From positions 852,637 through 916,636 of the forward strand of contig NZ_JAHBRW010000002.1 in the NCBI RefSeq assembly GCF_018398315.1: DNA of 64,000 nucleotides, given 5' to 3'. Positions 35,179 through 44,513 of the stretch are shown here, one piece after another. Below the pieces are notes generated by a model. It did not search any database, was not told the origin of the DNA, and saw only the letters and a program-made list of their open reading frames with translations. The DNA comes from Chelatococcus sp. YT9. Lineage in GTDB: Bacteria > Pseudomonadota > Alphaproteobacteria > Rhizobiales > Beijerinckiaceae. The position numbers were made by a program, and so were the translations under genes. Within the stretch, counting starts at the first letter, position 1, and every line of letters begins with the position of its first letter.

Positions 35179-36120
35179 GTGAAGCTTCATCACTTCGAGG
35201 AAGTCGTCGCGATCGCCGATCGCGGCAGCGTACGGGCCGCCTCACGCCATCTGCGGGTGGCGCAGCCTGCGCTCACGCGGAGCCTCGCGCTGCTCGAGCG
35301 GGAGCTGGGCGCACCCTTGTTCGAGCGACGTGCCCGTGGCGTGGTGGCCACCCCATTCGGCCAAGCCTTCATTGCCCGTGCACGCTCGATCCTGGCGGAG
35401 ATCCGACGAACGCGCGAGGAGATGGAGCAGTTGCGCGGTACCGGCACCGGCACCGTGACGGTCGGCCTGTCGATCGCCGCACATCTGGCGCTGCTGCCGT
35501 CCAGCCTGCGGCCCTTTCGGCAGCGCTACCCGAACATCAAGCTCCATATCATCGAGGGTTTCTATCCGACGCTCGAAACGCGCTTGCGGGACGGCTCGGT
35601 CGATTTTTACATTGGTCCGGAGGGTGGGGCCCAGGCGGTGCCGGAGCTCGGCCTCGAGGTGCTGTTTGAGAACCGCCGCATCGTGCTCTGTCGGACCGGA
35701 CATCCGCTGGCGGGCGCGAACTCCTTGCGCGATCTCGTCGGGCAGGACTGGGTGACAACCTCGATCACCGCCGATGACAGTGCCGAGATCGATGCATTTT
35801 TCGCCCGCTACAACTTGCCGGCACCGCATCTGGCGGTGCGCAGCCAATCCGCACTCACCCTGCTGACATGCCTCGCCAACAGCGACCTCCTGGCGATGGT
35901 GCCGAGCCAATGGCAGGATTTCGAGATGACCGGGCACGCTCTGACCACTATCAAGATTAAGGAAGAACTGACCGCGCCGGCGCTCGTCGTGGTGCGCCGA
36001 GCCGACCTGCCGCTGACCCCGGCGGCGCTCCATTTCCTCGACTTGATGCGGCGGGCCGCGTCACGGCTCGAAACGGCCGAGCGACGAAGACTGCCGGCAG
36101 CGGCGGCCATATCAAGCTAG
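35179..36120 (+). CDS. LysR-family transcriptional regulator
   Basis: A 313-residue LysR protein: LHHFEEVVAIADRGSVRAA, then RVAQPALTRSLALLERELG for the DNA-binding helix, then an effector domain (GTVTVGLSIAAHL). The GTG at 35179 has GGAGGAG nine bases before it and gives the standard N-terminus; an upstream TTG at 35140 would add 13 residues. It is divergent from the TRAP/ring-cleavage operon, whose activator it probably is; a substrate or ring intermediate would be the inducer. Confidence 0.88.
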   Translation: MKLHHFEEVVAIADRGSVRAASRHLRVAQPALTRSLALLERELGAPLFERRARGVVATPFGQAFIARARSILAEIRRTREEMEQLRGTGTGTVTVGLSIAAHLALLPSSLRPFRQRYPNIKLHIIEGFYPTLETRLRDGSVDFYIGPEGGAQAVPELGLEVLFENRRIVLCRTGHPLAGANSLRDLVGQDWVTTSITADDSAEIDAFFARYNLPAPHLAVRSQSALTLLTCLANSDLLAMVPSQWQDFEMTGHALTTIKIKEELTAPALVVVRRADLPLTPAALHFLDLMRRAASRLETAERRRLPAAAAISS

Positions 36121-36176
36121 ACGGTTAGCGATGAGGTACCGGAGCATCGAAACCAACACCTTTCGACAAACCCCGC

Positions 36177-37316
36177 TCATGTCGCCGCAGATGAAAGTGC
36201 CGCTATCGGATCATCCGGCCCAAGACCAGGCGCATCATCCAATATAACGCGGCCATGTTTCAGTTGCGGATCACAAAGCGCCTGACGAAGTGGATTAGGA
36301 TTGGCGTCAAGCTCGACGAGATCCTCGCCGCCCAGCGCCGCCTGAACCTGTAGGCTTGCGGCGAGGCCAAGCCCTCCGGCAAGCCAATGCGGGCAAAAAC
36401 GCAGGCCCGCGGACCGAGCTGCGCGTCCTACGACGAGGGCGCCCGAGATGCCACCCCATTTGCCGACGTCGGGCTGAACCACAGCAACCTGTGCCTCGGT
36501 GATCATCGTCATGAAGCGCTCGAGACCCCGGACGTTCTCACCACCGGCGAGGGGAATGCCGCCATGCCGCGCGATGTCGTGCCACTCATCTATAGGCCGA
36601 TCGGCAGGCACTGGCTCCTCAAGCCAGTCGATGCGGGCGGGCGCGAAAGCGGCGGCCATGGCGGTGGCCTGCGCCGTGGTCCAGCTCTGGTTGGCGTCGA
36701 TCATCAGGCGTGCGTCGTCTCCGAGTTCACGGCGGAGCTGTTCGACATTCGTCAGATCCCTGTCCGCCCCGAAGCCGACACGCAATTTAAACGCGGTGTG
36801 TCCGCCGCTGGCTGCGGGGCCTGCTAGTTTCATCGGCTCTTCCGGCGGGATGGAACTCGCGTAAACCGGCACCGTGATGGGACCCGTGCCCTCGCGCTTG
36901 CCGGCGATAAGGCGATGCATCGGACAGCCGGCGCGGCGCGCCAGGAGGTCCCAAAGCGCCATATCGAGACCGGAGATGATCTGCGCGAGTGGCCCGTCCT
37001 CCCCCGCCTGGAGCGCCAGAGTGTGCAGCCGGCGCGTGAGTTCGGCAGTGACATGAGCGGGATTGCGGAATACCTGTCCGGTGACCAAGGCCGGAAGCAA
37101 TGCATTGGCGAGATCAAGCCGGTATTCGGCCGCCATCGGCGGAAAGTTGCACCAGATCTCGCCATAGCCAGTTTGCCCGGCCTCGTCAGTAGCGACCAGC
37201 ACGAGGGCCGGCCTGCTCCGTACCTCGCCGAAAACCGTGCGCATCGGCGGCTCGACTGGGGCGCGAAACAGATGGACCGCAACGGATCGGAGGCGGATGC
37301 GGGTATCGACCGGCAT
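36177..37316 (-). CDS. Enolase-superfamily enzyme (mandelate racemase/muconate lactonizing type)
   Basis: A 379-residue enolase-fold protein. AFKLRVG supplies a KxR motif on the second strand, the metal ligands are in LMIDANQSW, WLEEPVP and GGENVRG, the QPDVGKWGG segment holds an Asp/Lys, and a histidine is in FCPHWLAGG. This fits acid-sugar dehydratases and racemases; substrate unknown. ATG 37316 has AAGGAG upstream. A longer start at 37379 overlaps the preceding gene by ATGA and cannot be excluded. It is the last gene of the GntR-headed operon. Confidence 0.85.
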   Translation of the reverse strand: MPVDTRIRLRSVAVHLFRAPVEPPMRTVFGEVRSRPALVLVATDEAGQTGYGEIWCNFPPMAAEYRLDLANALLPALVTGQVFRNPAHVTAELTRRLHTLALQAGEDGPLAQIISGLDMALWDLLARRAGCPMHRLIAGKREGTGPITVPVYASSIPPEEPMKLAGPAASGGHTAFKLRVGFGADRDLTNVEQLRRELGDDARLMIDANQSWTTAQATAMAAAFAPARIDWLEEPVPADRPIDEWHDIARHGGIPLAGGENVRGLERFMTMITEAQVAVVQPDVGKWGGISGALVVGRAARSAGLRFCPHWLAGGLGLAASLQVQAALGGEDLVELDANPNPLRQALCDPQLKHGRVILDDAPGLGPDDPIAALSSAAT

Positions 37317-37375
37317 GCGATCAAAATCTCCTTGGAGACTGTGCTCCAGCCTACCCGCCTCGAACGTCCGGCCAT

Positions 37376-38389
37376 TCATCGCAGCAGCTCGCGCAAACGC
37401 GGATGGTCGAGCACCGCCGGATTGGCAATGAAATCCGGGCGCTGACCATCGCAGACCTTCACAAGGGAGCCGATGGCGTCGACCGCGTTACCCGCGATGA
37501 TCTCATCGGTCCATGCAAGAGCATGCGGCGCCAGTATGACGTTATCGAGCCCGATCAAGGGGCTCGAGGTTGGGAGCGGCTCGTCCTGGAACACGTCGAG
37601 GCCGGCTCCGGCGATCCGTCCGGCCGCCAGGCAAGCAGCCAGCGCTGCCTGATCGATGATTTCTCCACGCGCCACATTCACGATGTAGGCCGAAGGCTTC
37701 ATCTGAGCGAGCTTCTCCGCGGAGAGGAGACCATGGGTCGCCGGTGTCAGCGCGGCCGCGACGATCACCACGTCGGAACTTGCCAACAGCTCGTCCAGGG
37801 CAACGAGCGTGACGCCCAGATCCGAAGCCTGTTCCCGCGAGGCCCGTGGACTGTAGGCGACCGTCCTCACCGCGAACGGCGACAGCAGATGAGCGATGTC
37901 ACGTCCGATATGGCCGAGGCCCACAATACCTATCGTGCGGCCCGTCAAGCCCATCCCCATATGGTCGGCACGCTGATCCCATTTCCCATCACGTACCAGC
38001 CGATCCTTTTGGAGGAGGCGGTGGGTCAGGGCCAGCATCAGCGTTATTGCGGCGGCGGCGACAGGGCGTTTGCCGCCGAACGGCGTGCTGGTGACGATGA
38101 CGCCCGCCCGCGTGCAGGCGTCGAGATCGATGCGGTCAAGCCCCGCTCCCCACCGGCTGACGTGCCGCAACCGGGGCGCTGCCGCCAATAGGTCCGCGTC
38201 GATGCGTTGCCTTAGGACGAGCAGAGCGTCGAACTCCCCCAAGGCATCCGGTGTCCGCTCCGGCTGGTCTGTCGCGACCATCGCCCAGCGCATGCCGCCA
38301 TGTTGCTCTATCCGGGACAGGCCGATGTCGCCCCATGCGAATTCATCGCGAACGTTGAGGAAATCACGCGTGATACCGATCGTGTACAT
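37376..38389 (-). CDS. D-2-hydroxyacid dehydrogenase
   Basis: A 337-residue NAD-binding enzyme of the D-isomer-specific 2-hydroxyacid dehydrogenase family, interconverting a 2-ketoacid and a D-2-hydroxyacid. Motifs: GRTIGIVGLGHIGRDIA for the nucleotide, VNVARGEIIDQAAL with the substrate arginine, LDVFQDEPLP with the glutamate and LAPHALAWTDE with the catalytic histidine. Together with the two enolase-superfamily enzymes it suggests dehydration of a sugar acid to a 2-keto acid and its reduction. Confidence 0.9.
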   Translation of the reverse strand: MYTIGITRDFLNVRDEFAWGDIGLSRIEQHGGMRWAMVATDQPERTPDALGEFDALLVLRQRIDADLLAAAPRLRHVSRWGAGLDRIDLDACTRAGVIVTSTPFGGKRPVAAAAITLMLALTHRLLQKDRLVRDGKWDQRADHMGMGLTGRTIGIVGLGHIGRDIAHLLSPFAVRTVAYSPRASREQASDLGVTLVALDELLASSDVVIVAAALTPATHGLLSAEKLAQMKPSAYIVNVARGEIIDQAALAACLAAGRIAGAGLDVFQDEPLPTSSPLIGLDNVILAPHALAWTDEIIAGNAVDAIGSLVKVCDGQRPDFIANPAVLDHPRLRELLR

Positions 38390-38513
38390 TGGCTGTCCAT
38401 TGCTCTTTTACTTTCGACACGGGTCGGAAGGGAGCTCTCGCGCTTTTGCGAGGCTTGCCATCTGGACGCGGCATGCCGGATCCATCCGTGTCGACGGCCG
38501 CAGTCGAAGAGGT

Positions 38514-39392
38514 CTATCGTTTGGTGCTTGCTGGATTCAGCGCGCGTTGCATGGCATCGCTGAAGAAATTCAGCCCGAGTACTAGAACCAGCAGCAGCAC
38601 GCCTGGCACGATGGCATAGAGTGGCGCCGTCGCAAGGTGTTCACGGCTCTTGCTCAGCATCGAGCCCCAGGAGGCAGTCGGCGGCTGGATGCCCAACCCT
38701 ATGAAGGACAGCGATGCCTCAAGCAGGATGGCATGTCCCGCCGCAGCGGAGATCTGCGTCACAACTACGCCGACGCTGTTCGGCAGGATGTGGCGCATCA
38801 TGATGTGAGCGGGGCCCGCACCGCCGACGATCGCAGCTTTTACATATTCCAGCTCTCGTTCCCGCAACACCGCCCCCCGCGTCAATCGCGCAAATATGGG
38901 GATATTGACGAATGCGACCGCGATGCAGACCTGCGATAGGCCCGGACCGAGGATCGCGACGGCGATGATCCCGAGCAGAATCCCGGGATAAGCCAGCAGG
39001 ATGTCGCACGCGCGCATGAGAAGGGTATCAATCCATTCTCTGGTCATCCCTGCTATGATGCCCAGCGCGATACCAATCGCTGCGCCCGCGGAGACGCTGA
39101 AAAAGCCCACGAGGAGCGAGACCCGCGTGCCATAGATCACGCGGCTGAGTATGTCGCGCGACAGTTCGTCCGTTCCAAGCCAATGCCCCGCGGTTCCAGG
39201 TGGCGAAAGCCGAAATCCTGAGAACTGCATATTGGGATCGTAGGGTGCGATCAGCGGTGCGAAGACGGCGATCAAGCTAACGATGGCGAGCAGGGCCACG
39301 CCGATCATGCCGCTTGGCGTGCGGAGGACTGCGCCGAGGAAGCCGTGCCGTCGCGCAGGGGCGCTGGCGATAGCGGGGGTTGCTGCGCTCAT
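38514..39392 (-). CDS. Oligopeptide-type ABC transporter permease, DppC-like
   Basis: A 292-residue inner-membrane permease. HWLGTDELSRDILSRVIYGTRVSL is the DppC/OppC signature (in part LGTDELSRDILSR), and EYVKAAIVGGAGPAHIMMRHILPN is the EAA coupling loop (in part GAGPAHIMMRHILPN). Start at 39392 overlaps the stop of the dppB-like gene by four bases. A far longer open frame runs into that gene and is rejected. No ATPase gene follows. Confidence 0.9.
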   Translation of the reverse strand: MSAATPAIASAPARRHGFLGAVLRTPSGMIGVALLAIVSLIAVFAPLIAPYDPNMQFSGFRLSPPGTAGHWLGTDELSRDILSRVIYGTRVSLLVGFFSVSAGAAIGIALGIIAGMTREWIDTLLMRACDILLAYPGILLGIIAVAILGPGLSQVCIAVAFVNIPIFARLTRGAVLRERELEYVKAAIVGGAGPAHIMMRHILPNSVGVVVTQISAAAGHAILLEASLSFIGLGIQPPTASWGSMLSKSREHLATAPLYAIVPGVLLLVLVLGLNFFSDAMQRALNPASTKR

Positions 39393-40348
39393 CGGGCGGT
39401 CTCCCGCACCAGCCGGATTCGCGGATCGACCGCACCGTAGATGAGATCGACAACGAGATTGAGCACAAGAAAGAATAGGACAAGGAGGACCAGGATGCCC
39501 TGCACGACGCCGTAGTCGCGGTTGATGATCGATTGCACGAGCAATCGTCCGACACCCGGCCAGGCGAAGACGGATTCGATCACGACCGCGCCGCCCAGCA
39601 TGCGGCCGAGCATGATCCCCGTCATGGTGATGACGGGGATCAAGGAATTGCGCAGCACATGACGCACGACGACGGCTCGCCCCGCAAGGCCTTTGGCATA
39701 GGCCGTACGCACATAGTCCTCCCCCAGAATCTCGATTACAGCGTTGCGTGTGAAGCGGGTGAGCACGGCGGTGCCATGGAGAGCGAGCGTGAGGCTGGGC
39801 AGGATAAGCGCCAGCGCAAATCCGGATGGTGAATCGAACCCGCTGATGAAACCGCCGGGCGGCAGCCAGCCGAGACTGACTGAAAACACCAGGATCATGA
39901 GAATGCCGAACCAGAAATCTGGCGTCGCGATCGAGAACGCCGATGCGGCGGACGCTACCCAATCCGCCGTCTTTCCCTGGTTCAACCCGGCGGCAAGACC
40001 CGTCGGAATGCCAATGAGGAGCGCGATGACCAGTGCTGAAATCGCGATGAGCATCGAATAGGGAATACGGCTGAAGATCAGCTCGCTGTTTTCACGATGA
40101 TAGATGTAAGATTCCCCAAAGTTGCCGCGAACGATCTGGCCGAGCCATGAGAAATACTGTTCAGGCAAAGAACGATCCAACCCGTATTCAAGCCGGATTT
40201 GTTCAACCACTTCCGGCAGCGCGTCGGGACCGGCGATCACATCAGCCGGATCACCAGGAAGGGCGCGTACCACGGCAAAGACGATGACGCTCGATACAAG
40301 CAGGACCGGTATCCATTGCATGATACGCCTGACCAGGTAGGTCAGCAT
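39389..40348 (-). CDS. Oligopeptide-type ABC transporter permease, DppB-like
   Basis: A 319-residue permease beginning MLTYLVRRIMQWIPVLLVSSV, typical of DppB/OppB (quoted in part: YLVRRIMQWIPVL), with the coupling loop EDYVRTAYAKGLAGRAVVVRHVLRNS (in part YAKGLAGRAVVVRH). It forms the channel with the DppC-like protein. Lies 39 bases downstream of the binding protein gene. Confidence 0.9.
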   Translation of the reverse strand: MLTYLVRRIMQWIPVLLVSSVIVFAVVRALPGDPADVIAGPDALPEVVEQIRLEYGLDRSLPEQYFSWLGQIVRGNFGESYIYHRENSELIFSRIPYSMLIAISALVIALLIGIPTGLAAGLNQGKTADWVASAASAFSIATPDFWFGILMILVFSVSLGWLPPGGFISGFDSPSGFALALILPSLTLALHGTAVLTRFTRNAVIEILGEDYVRTAYAKGLAGRAVVVRHVLRNSLIPVITMTGIMLGRMLGGAVVIESVFAWPGVGRLLVQSIINRDYGVVQGILVLLVLFFLVLNLVVDLIYGAVDPRIRLVRETAR

Positions 40349-40387
40349 GAGCCGTCTCCTCTACGCATTTCGACCAGATCGCCGCGG

Positions 40388-41902
40388 CTATTCGAACGTG
40401 GCGGTCTCGAAGATCGGCATGCCGTCAAGATTAAAGGTCACGCCCTTAAGGTTCGGCGACGACGCCCATTGCACGGGCAGTGTGGAGACCGGCAGCACCC
40501 AGTTCTCGCTCAGCAGAAACGTGTTGATCCGTTTCCATGCCGCGTCCGTTGCCTCGCCCGGCGGCGCGGTTGTCACCAACGTGACGTCATCCTGATACTG
40601 TTTGGAAGCAACACCGGCTACATTTCCTTTCGCGCGGAAGGGAACTGCAGTGAGGAGAATAGCCGCCGGATTGCGCCCGGCGCGCACATAGAAATGCGTG
40701 GTCGCCTGGAAGTTACTTCGGCGGAAGCGCGCCACGAAGGCAGCCTCCGACATTTCGACGATGTTGGTGGTGAGGCCAATCTCCCGGAATGAATTCTGCA
40801 GGATTTGCGCGGTAGCGCCGAGCGCGGGCTCAGCCTGGCTGTAGGAGAGGAGTTCGATCTCGGCGCCGCTTGCGCCAGCCTTCTCTATCAGCGCTTTCGC
40901 TTTGGCCAGATCGTAGGTGCAGCTGTCCGCGAGGCCGGTCGCCTCGCGCGTGTTGCGTGCGGCCCAAGGCAGGCATTTGACCATGGCTTCCGGGCCGACC
41001 ACGTCCTTCGCGATGCGCGCGCGATCGACAGCCATGCTGATCGCCTGCCGGACCTCCGGCTTGTCCAGGACCGGCGCTTTGACATTGAGCCCGATATCGA
41101 GCACCCGCCCTTCGGGTGCGGCCACACCGGTCTTGAACTCTGATTTGGCCAGTTGCTCGACGCCCTCGCGGTTCAGGGAGGGCAGGAAGTCGACCGTTCC
41201 GGCCCGCAGTTGCGCGATCGCAGATTGCGGATCGGGAATAATCTTGATCTCGACCTTCTCGAGTGCGGGCTTGGCACGCCAGTAGGCATCGTTACGCGCG
41301 AAGACCGCATTCTGGCCGGGTTCGAAATTCGTGAGCTTGAAGGGTCCGGTTCCGTTGCCGCTCGTCTTGATCCGCTTTGGGTTTTCTGAATCGACGATGA
41401 AAGCAAGATCGAGAAGGTCGAAGACGGCATCCGTCCCACCGTTGAGGCCAAGAACGACGGTCTGGTCATCCGGTGTCTCGATCGTTTCGATCATCTGCGC
41501 CAAGGGCAGGATATTGGCACCGACCGCGGGGGTCTTGGCGTAGTTGAGACTGAACGCCACGTCCTTCGACGTCATCTGCCGGCCGTCATGGAACTTGACG
41601 TTGTCGGCCAGCTTGAGAGTGAGCTTCCGCCCGTCATCCGACCGCGCCCACGACTTGGCCAGCTCCGGTTGGGGATGGCCCTCCTTATCCAGACGGATCA
41701 GCGTATTGTAAAGCAGATGGGTTGACACATAGGTACCGAGCCGCAGCTCCGTCGGATCAAGTGAGGCAAGATCCGCGTTCTGCCCAATCGTCAACGTTGA
41801 TTTCCCCGCCGCAATCGCCGGTGTCCCCAGCATCGGAACCAACGCGATAGGCGCAATGAAAGCTGACGCCTTCAGAATATTGTTGATTGAGTAGCGTGAC
41901 AA
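40388..41902 (-). CDS. Oligopeptide-type ABC transporter substrate-binding protein (SBP_bac_5)
   Basis: A 504-residue periplasmic binding protein with a signal peptide ending GTPAIAAG. Family marks: LTIGQNADLASLDPTELRLG, LAKSWARSDDGRKLTLKL, VKFHDGRQMTSKDVAFSLNY and GTGPFKLTNFEPGQNAVF (each quoted as short pieces). Family 5 binding proteins take peptides, sugars, nickel or opines; context here suggests a sugar acid or oligosaccharide derivative. It is preceded by the second enolase-superfamily gene. Confidence 0.9.
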   Translation of the reverse strand: MSRYSINNILKASAFIAPIALVPMLGTPAIAAGKSTLTIGQNADLASLDPTELRLGTYVSTHLLYNTLIRLDKEGHPQPELAKSWARSDDGRKLTLKLADNVKFHDGRQMTSKDVAFSLNYAKTPAVGANILPLAQMIETIETPDDQTVVLGLNGGTDAVFDLLDLAFIVDSENPKRIKTSGNGTGPFKLTNFEPGQNAVFARNDAYWRAKPALEKVEIKIIPDPQSAIAQLRAGTVDFLPSLNREGVEQLAKSEFKTGVAAPEGRVLDIGLNVKAPVLDKPEVRQAISMAVDRARIAKDVVGPEAMVKCLPWAARNTREATGLADSCTYDLAKAKALIEKAGASGAEIELLSYSQAEPALGATAQILQNSFREIGLTTNIVEMSEAAFVARFRRSNFQATTHFYVRAGRNPAAILLTAVPFRAKGNVAGVASKQYQDDVTLVTTAPPGEATDAAWKRINTFLLSENWVLPVSTLPVQWASSPNLKGVTFNLDGMPIFETATFE

Positions 41903-41959
41903 CTGAGTCCTCCGATTGCGTATTTTTTATTATATTTGTCGTTTTTCTTCGAGAGCAGG

Positions 41960-43054
41960 CTAAGAGGGTCGTAGTTCTAACCCAATACCTTGCCGCATGG
42001 CAGAAAGATGAGCGACGCCTCCGCGTATGGCGGGTATTGCGCCAAAGACCATCGTGTCGAACAACGGTGTTTCCGCGAACTGATACTCAAGCAAGTCGAC
42101 CGTTGGAGCAGCCGCGCAGACCTCGAGACTGGCGGCATAGGCGACTGGCCCGCTGGGATTATGCGGCGAAAAGGTGATCCCTGCCTGTCGCAAGCGAGCG
42201 GCTGCCTCCAGCATGGTTCGGGGGCCGCCAACATATTTCACGTCGGGCATGATGACGTCATAGGCGTCTGCGGCCAGGAAAGCTTCGATCCCATCGAGGC
42301 CGATCGCATTCTCGCCACCCGCCAGCAATATGCCGTTCCGGTTGGCCTGACGCCGCAGTGCCGCGATCGCGGCCATCTGGCTGCCGTTCTCAGGAAGGGG
42401 ACATTCGATCCAATACGGGTTGAAGCCCCGGCAGGCATCGATCATCATCCCAGCCGTGCGCTCATCAAACCGCCAGTGGCAGTCGATCATCAGGCGCCCG
42501 TCTTGTCCCAGGACATCACGAACTGCGGCTATACGCGCCAGTCCCTCCTTCATGCTTTGCGCAGCGGGCGCCCTTGGCTGTACCTCGTCGAAGGGCGCGA
42601 TCTTGATCGCATCGAACCCAGCGGCTTTCGCCAGAGATGCGCCGGAGGCAAAGCCAGCCGGGCTGCGGTCGCGGGTGCCCCGGTTGACGTTGGCGTACAG
42701 CCCGACCTCCTGACGCAACTCCCCGCCGATGAAATCGGCGAGGGATAGGCCGGCGGCCCGCGCCAGGGCATCAGCCAAGGCCTGATCGATTGCCGCGATT
42801 GCGGCGGCCGTTGCAAGATCGCCGTCGATGGCTGGAAGAATGCCAGCGGCGTCCTCGGCAGCAACTTTCTCGCGGACAAGCGTGCTCGCAAGGGCCTCGA
42901 GACGCGCGACGACGACGCCCTCGCGATGGTCCAGGGTCGCTTCGCCGATCCCGTGCGCGCCATTCGCCAGTGCGAGCGTTACGAAGATCCACGTGGACCT
43001 GTCGGACGCGGAGATCGTGTCGACTCTGTAGGACGTTACGAACGAGCCGCTCAT
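41960..43054 (-). CDS. Enolase-superfamily enzyme, second of the operon
   Basis: A 364-residue enolase-fold protein. Metal ligands are recognisable in LMIDCHWRF, WIECPLPE and LAGGENAIG; FDAIKIAPFDE carries a single lysine (KxA), MPDVKYVGG an Asp-x-Lys, and SPHNPSGPV a histidine. The DCHW motif resembles acid-sugar dehydratases. It differs clearly from the enolase homologue at 36177, so the two probably act on different substrates or steps. The ATG at 43054 shares a base with the GntR stop (TGATG); the longer frame is inside the GntR gene. Confidence 0.85.
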   Translation of the reverse strand: MSGSFVTSYRVDTISASDRSTWIFVTLALANGAHGIGEATLDHREGVVVARLEALASTLVREKVAAEDAAGILPAIDGDLATAAAIAAIDQALADALARAAGLSLADFIGGELRQEVGLYANVNRGTRDRSPAGFASGASLAKAAGFDAIKIAPFDEVQPRAPAAQSMKEGLARIAAVRDVLGQDGRLMIDCHWRFDERTAGMMIDACRGFNPYWIECPLPENGSQMAAIAALRRQANRNGILLAGGENAIGLDGIEAFLAADAYDVIMPDVKYVGGPRTMLEAAARLRQAGITFSPHNPSGPVAYAASLEVCAAAPTVDLLEYQFAETPLFDTMVFGAIPAIRGGVAHLSAMRQGIGLELRPS

Positions 43055-43716
43055 CACGCGCTCTTTTCCTGCTCGCGCAGAATGGCCAGGAGTTCCAGCT
43101 TCGCCTTGATGACGTGGGCCTGCATGATGGCGGCGGCTGCGGCGCCGTCGCGCGTCTCGACAGCGGCAATCAACTGCCGGTGGTCGCTGATCACGCCGGC
43201 GAAGCGCTCCTGCCGATAGCCGAAACGCTGCCAAAGGGTTGCGACAAGGAACCAGTGGCGATCCGCCAGCGACAGCGCTTCCTCATTGTCGGCCGCCTCG
43301 TGGATAATCTTGTGAAATGCGCGATTTGATTGCAGGACCGCGATGTTGTCACCTGCCGCGATAAAACCCTCAAAGCGTTCCTGCTCGGCGATCATCGCCT
43401 TGACGTCCTGGCTTGTACGCCGCTCAGCCCCACGCCTTGTGAGCATCGTCTCCAGCGAGATCCGGATATCGAACAGGTTCTCCACCAGCCGCGCGTCGAT
43501 GTGCCGGACACGCGCTCCGCGATTGTGAGTGATGACGATCAGCCCCTCACCATTGAGGTGATGCAGAGCTTCCCGGATCGGCATTGGGCTGACGCCATAA
43601 CGTGTCGCCAACTCGTCGATCCGCAACCGCGCGCCGGATTCGAATTCGCCGGCGACGATGTCGCTGCGCAGCTTACTGAGGACGGCGTTCTTATCGATCT
43701 GCATGGTTATGATCAT
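43054..43716 (-). CDS. GntR-family regulator (FCD domain)
   Basis: A 220-residue FadR-type regulator: winged helix LSKLRSDIVAGEFESGARLRIDELATRYGVSPMPIREALHHLNGEGLIVI (in part RYGVSPMPIREALHHL) and a helical FCD effector domain with SNRAFHKIIHEAADN and DHRQLIAAVETRDGAAAAA, whose histidines usually bind a metal with a carboxylate ligand. It heads the operon of transporter and enolase-superfamily genes and probably represses it. The start may be M1 (43716) or M5 (43704). Confidence 0.88.
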   Translation of the reverse strand: MIITMQIDKNAVLSKLRSDIVAGEFESGARLRIDELATRYGVSPMPIREALHHLNGEGLIVITHNRGARVRHIDARLVENLFDIRISLETMLTRRGAERRTSQDVKAMIAEQERFEGFIAAGDNIAVLQSNRAFHKIIHEAADNEEALSLADRHWFLVATLWQRFGYRQERFAGVISDHRQLIAAVETRDGAAAAAIMQAHVIKAKLELLAILREQEKSA

Positions 43717-43768
43717 GAACGGTTAATTTAATGGAGTGTCAACGACCAAAAATGGCCATTTATGATCA
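43709..43768. promoter_or_regulatory. Palindromic sites around the GntR gene start
   Basis: Three exact palindromes cluster here: ATGATCAT (43709-43716, overlapping the GntR ATG), AAATGGCCATTT (43750-43761) and TGATCA (43763-43768). They lie in the short divergent region between the GntR gene and a small plus-strand gene and are plausible autoregulatory operators. Confidence 0.45.
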
Positions 43769-43797
43769 AATCGGGATTTGAAGGGGAGGATGGCGGA

Positions 43798-44118
43798 ATG
43801 CGGGACGACCGCGCGGTGCAGGTGGAACGGTCGCTCCCGGAGGGTTTTGCGCCATTTGGCAACGTGGTCGTGCATGAGGGCGCTGCATGCCGCCTGGCGG
43901 TGCTGGGCGCATTCACCGCAGATGGTGGCGCCGGGACTGTAGCAGGGCGCGGATCGAGAACCGGACACCTTGCGGCGGTCGCCGCCTTGGAGCAGTACCC
44001 CGATTTGCTACGGATTATCATCCCGCGCGGCGATTTCGACCATCTGGCGGCTATCGCTTCCGGTGCAGATGGTCATACAGATGGTCGCCGGCTGCGCGCC
44101 TCTGGCTATCGGCGATGA
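43798..44118 (+). CDS. Small protein, possibly a truncated ureidoglycolate lyase (AllA)-like protein
   Basis: A 106-residue frame with GGGGAGG eight bases before the ATG at 43798. The N-terminus VERSLPEGFAPFGNVVVHEG resembles the EAFAPFGDVI start of AllA-type proteins, and LEQYPDLLRIIIPRGDFDHLAAIA could match their middle strands, but the rest is missing and the tail is arginine-rich. It may be a truncated or frameshifted copy. Divergent from the GntR gene. The assignment is weak. Confidence 0.35.
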   Translation: MRDDRAVQVERSLPEGFAPFGNVVVHEGAACRLAVLGAFTADGGAGTVAGRGSRTGHLAAVAALEQYPDLLRIIIPRGDFDHLAAIASGADGHTDGRRLRASGYRR

Positions 44119-44513
44119 TCTATTTAAGGGGAGTCGGCGTAGTCGGGGGCTAAGCCAAATCGTTAAGTAATACGCGCCCATTCTTGGGCGTGCGGGAAAG
44201 AAGTGAAATGACACCATAAAGGGACAGATACACCCTTTAAGTGCACCGACCTCGGCGTGCAATCGAGATTTTCTGTAATCGCGCCGTCGCGCTTAGTCGT
44301 CGGCGCTCTATGCGCATGGTGTAGGACAAGTCACACGATGTGGGGCAATTTAACGTCGGATGCGGTCTCCGAACGAAGAGGAGCCTCGCCAGCCGAGGCT
44401 ATGGGAAAGATCAAATCTTGCGTCTCGAAGACTGTGCCCCACTGGAGAAGTGGCGTGGCAAAGTCCAAACGCCACGCCATTAACTCAAACCCCATCTCTT
44501 CACAGGGCCCGGC
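44119..44513. other. Intergenic region with two adjacent hairpins
   Basis: No gene seen. GCCCA-TTCT-TGGGC with flanking pairs (about 44173-44192) and TAAAGGG-N9-CCCTTTA (44217-44239) are two tandem stem-loops that could terminate transcription of the preceding plus-strand gene. Confidence 0.4.
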
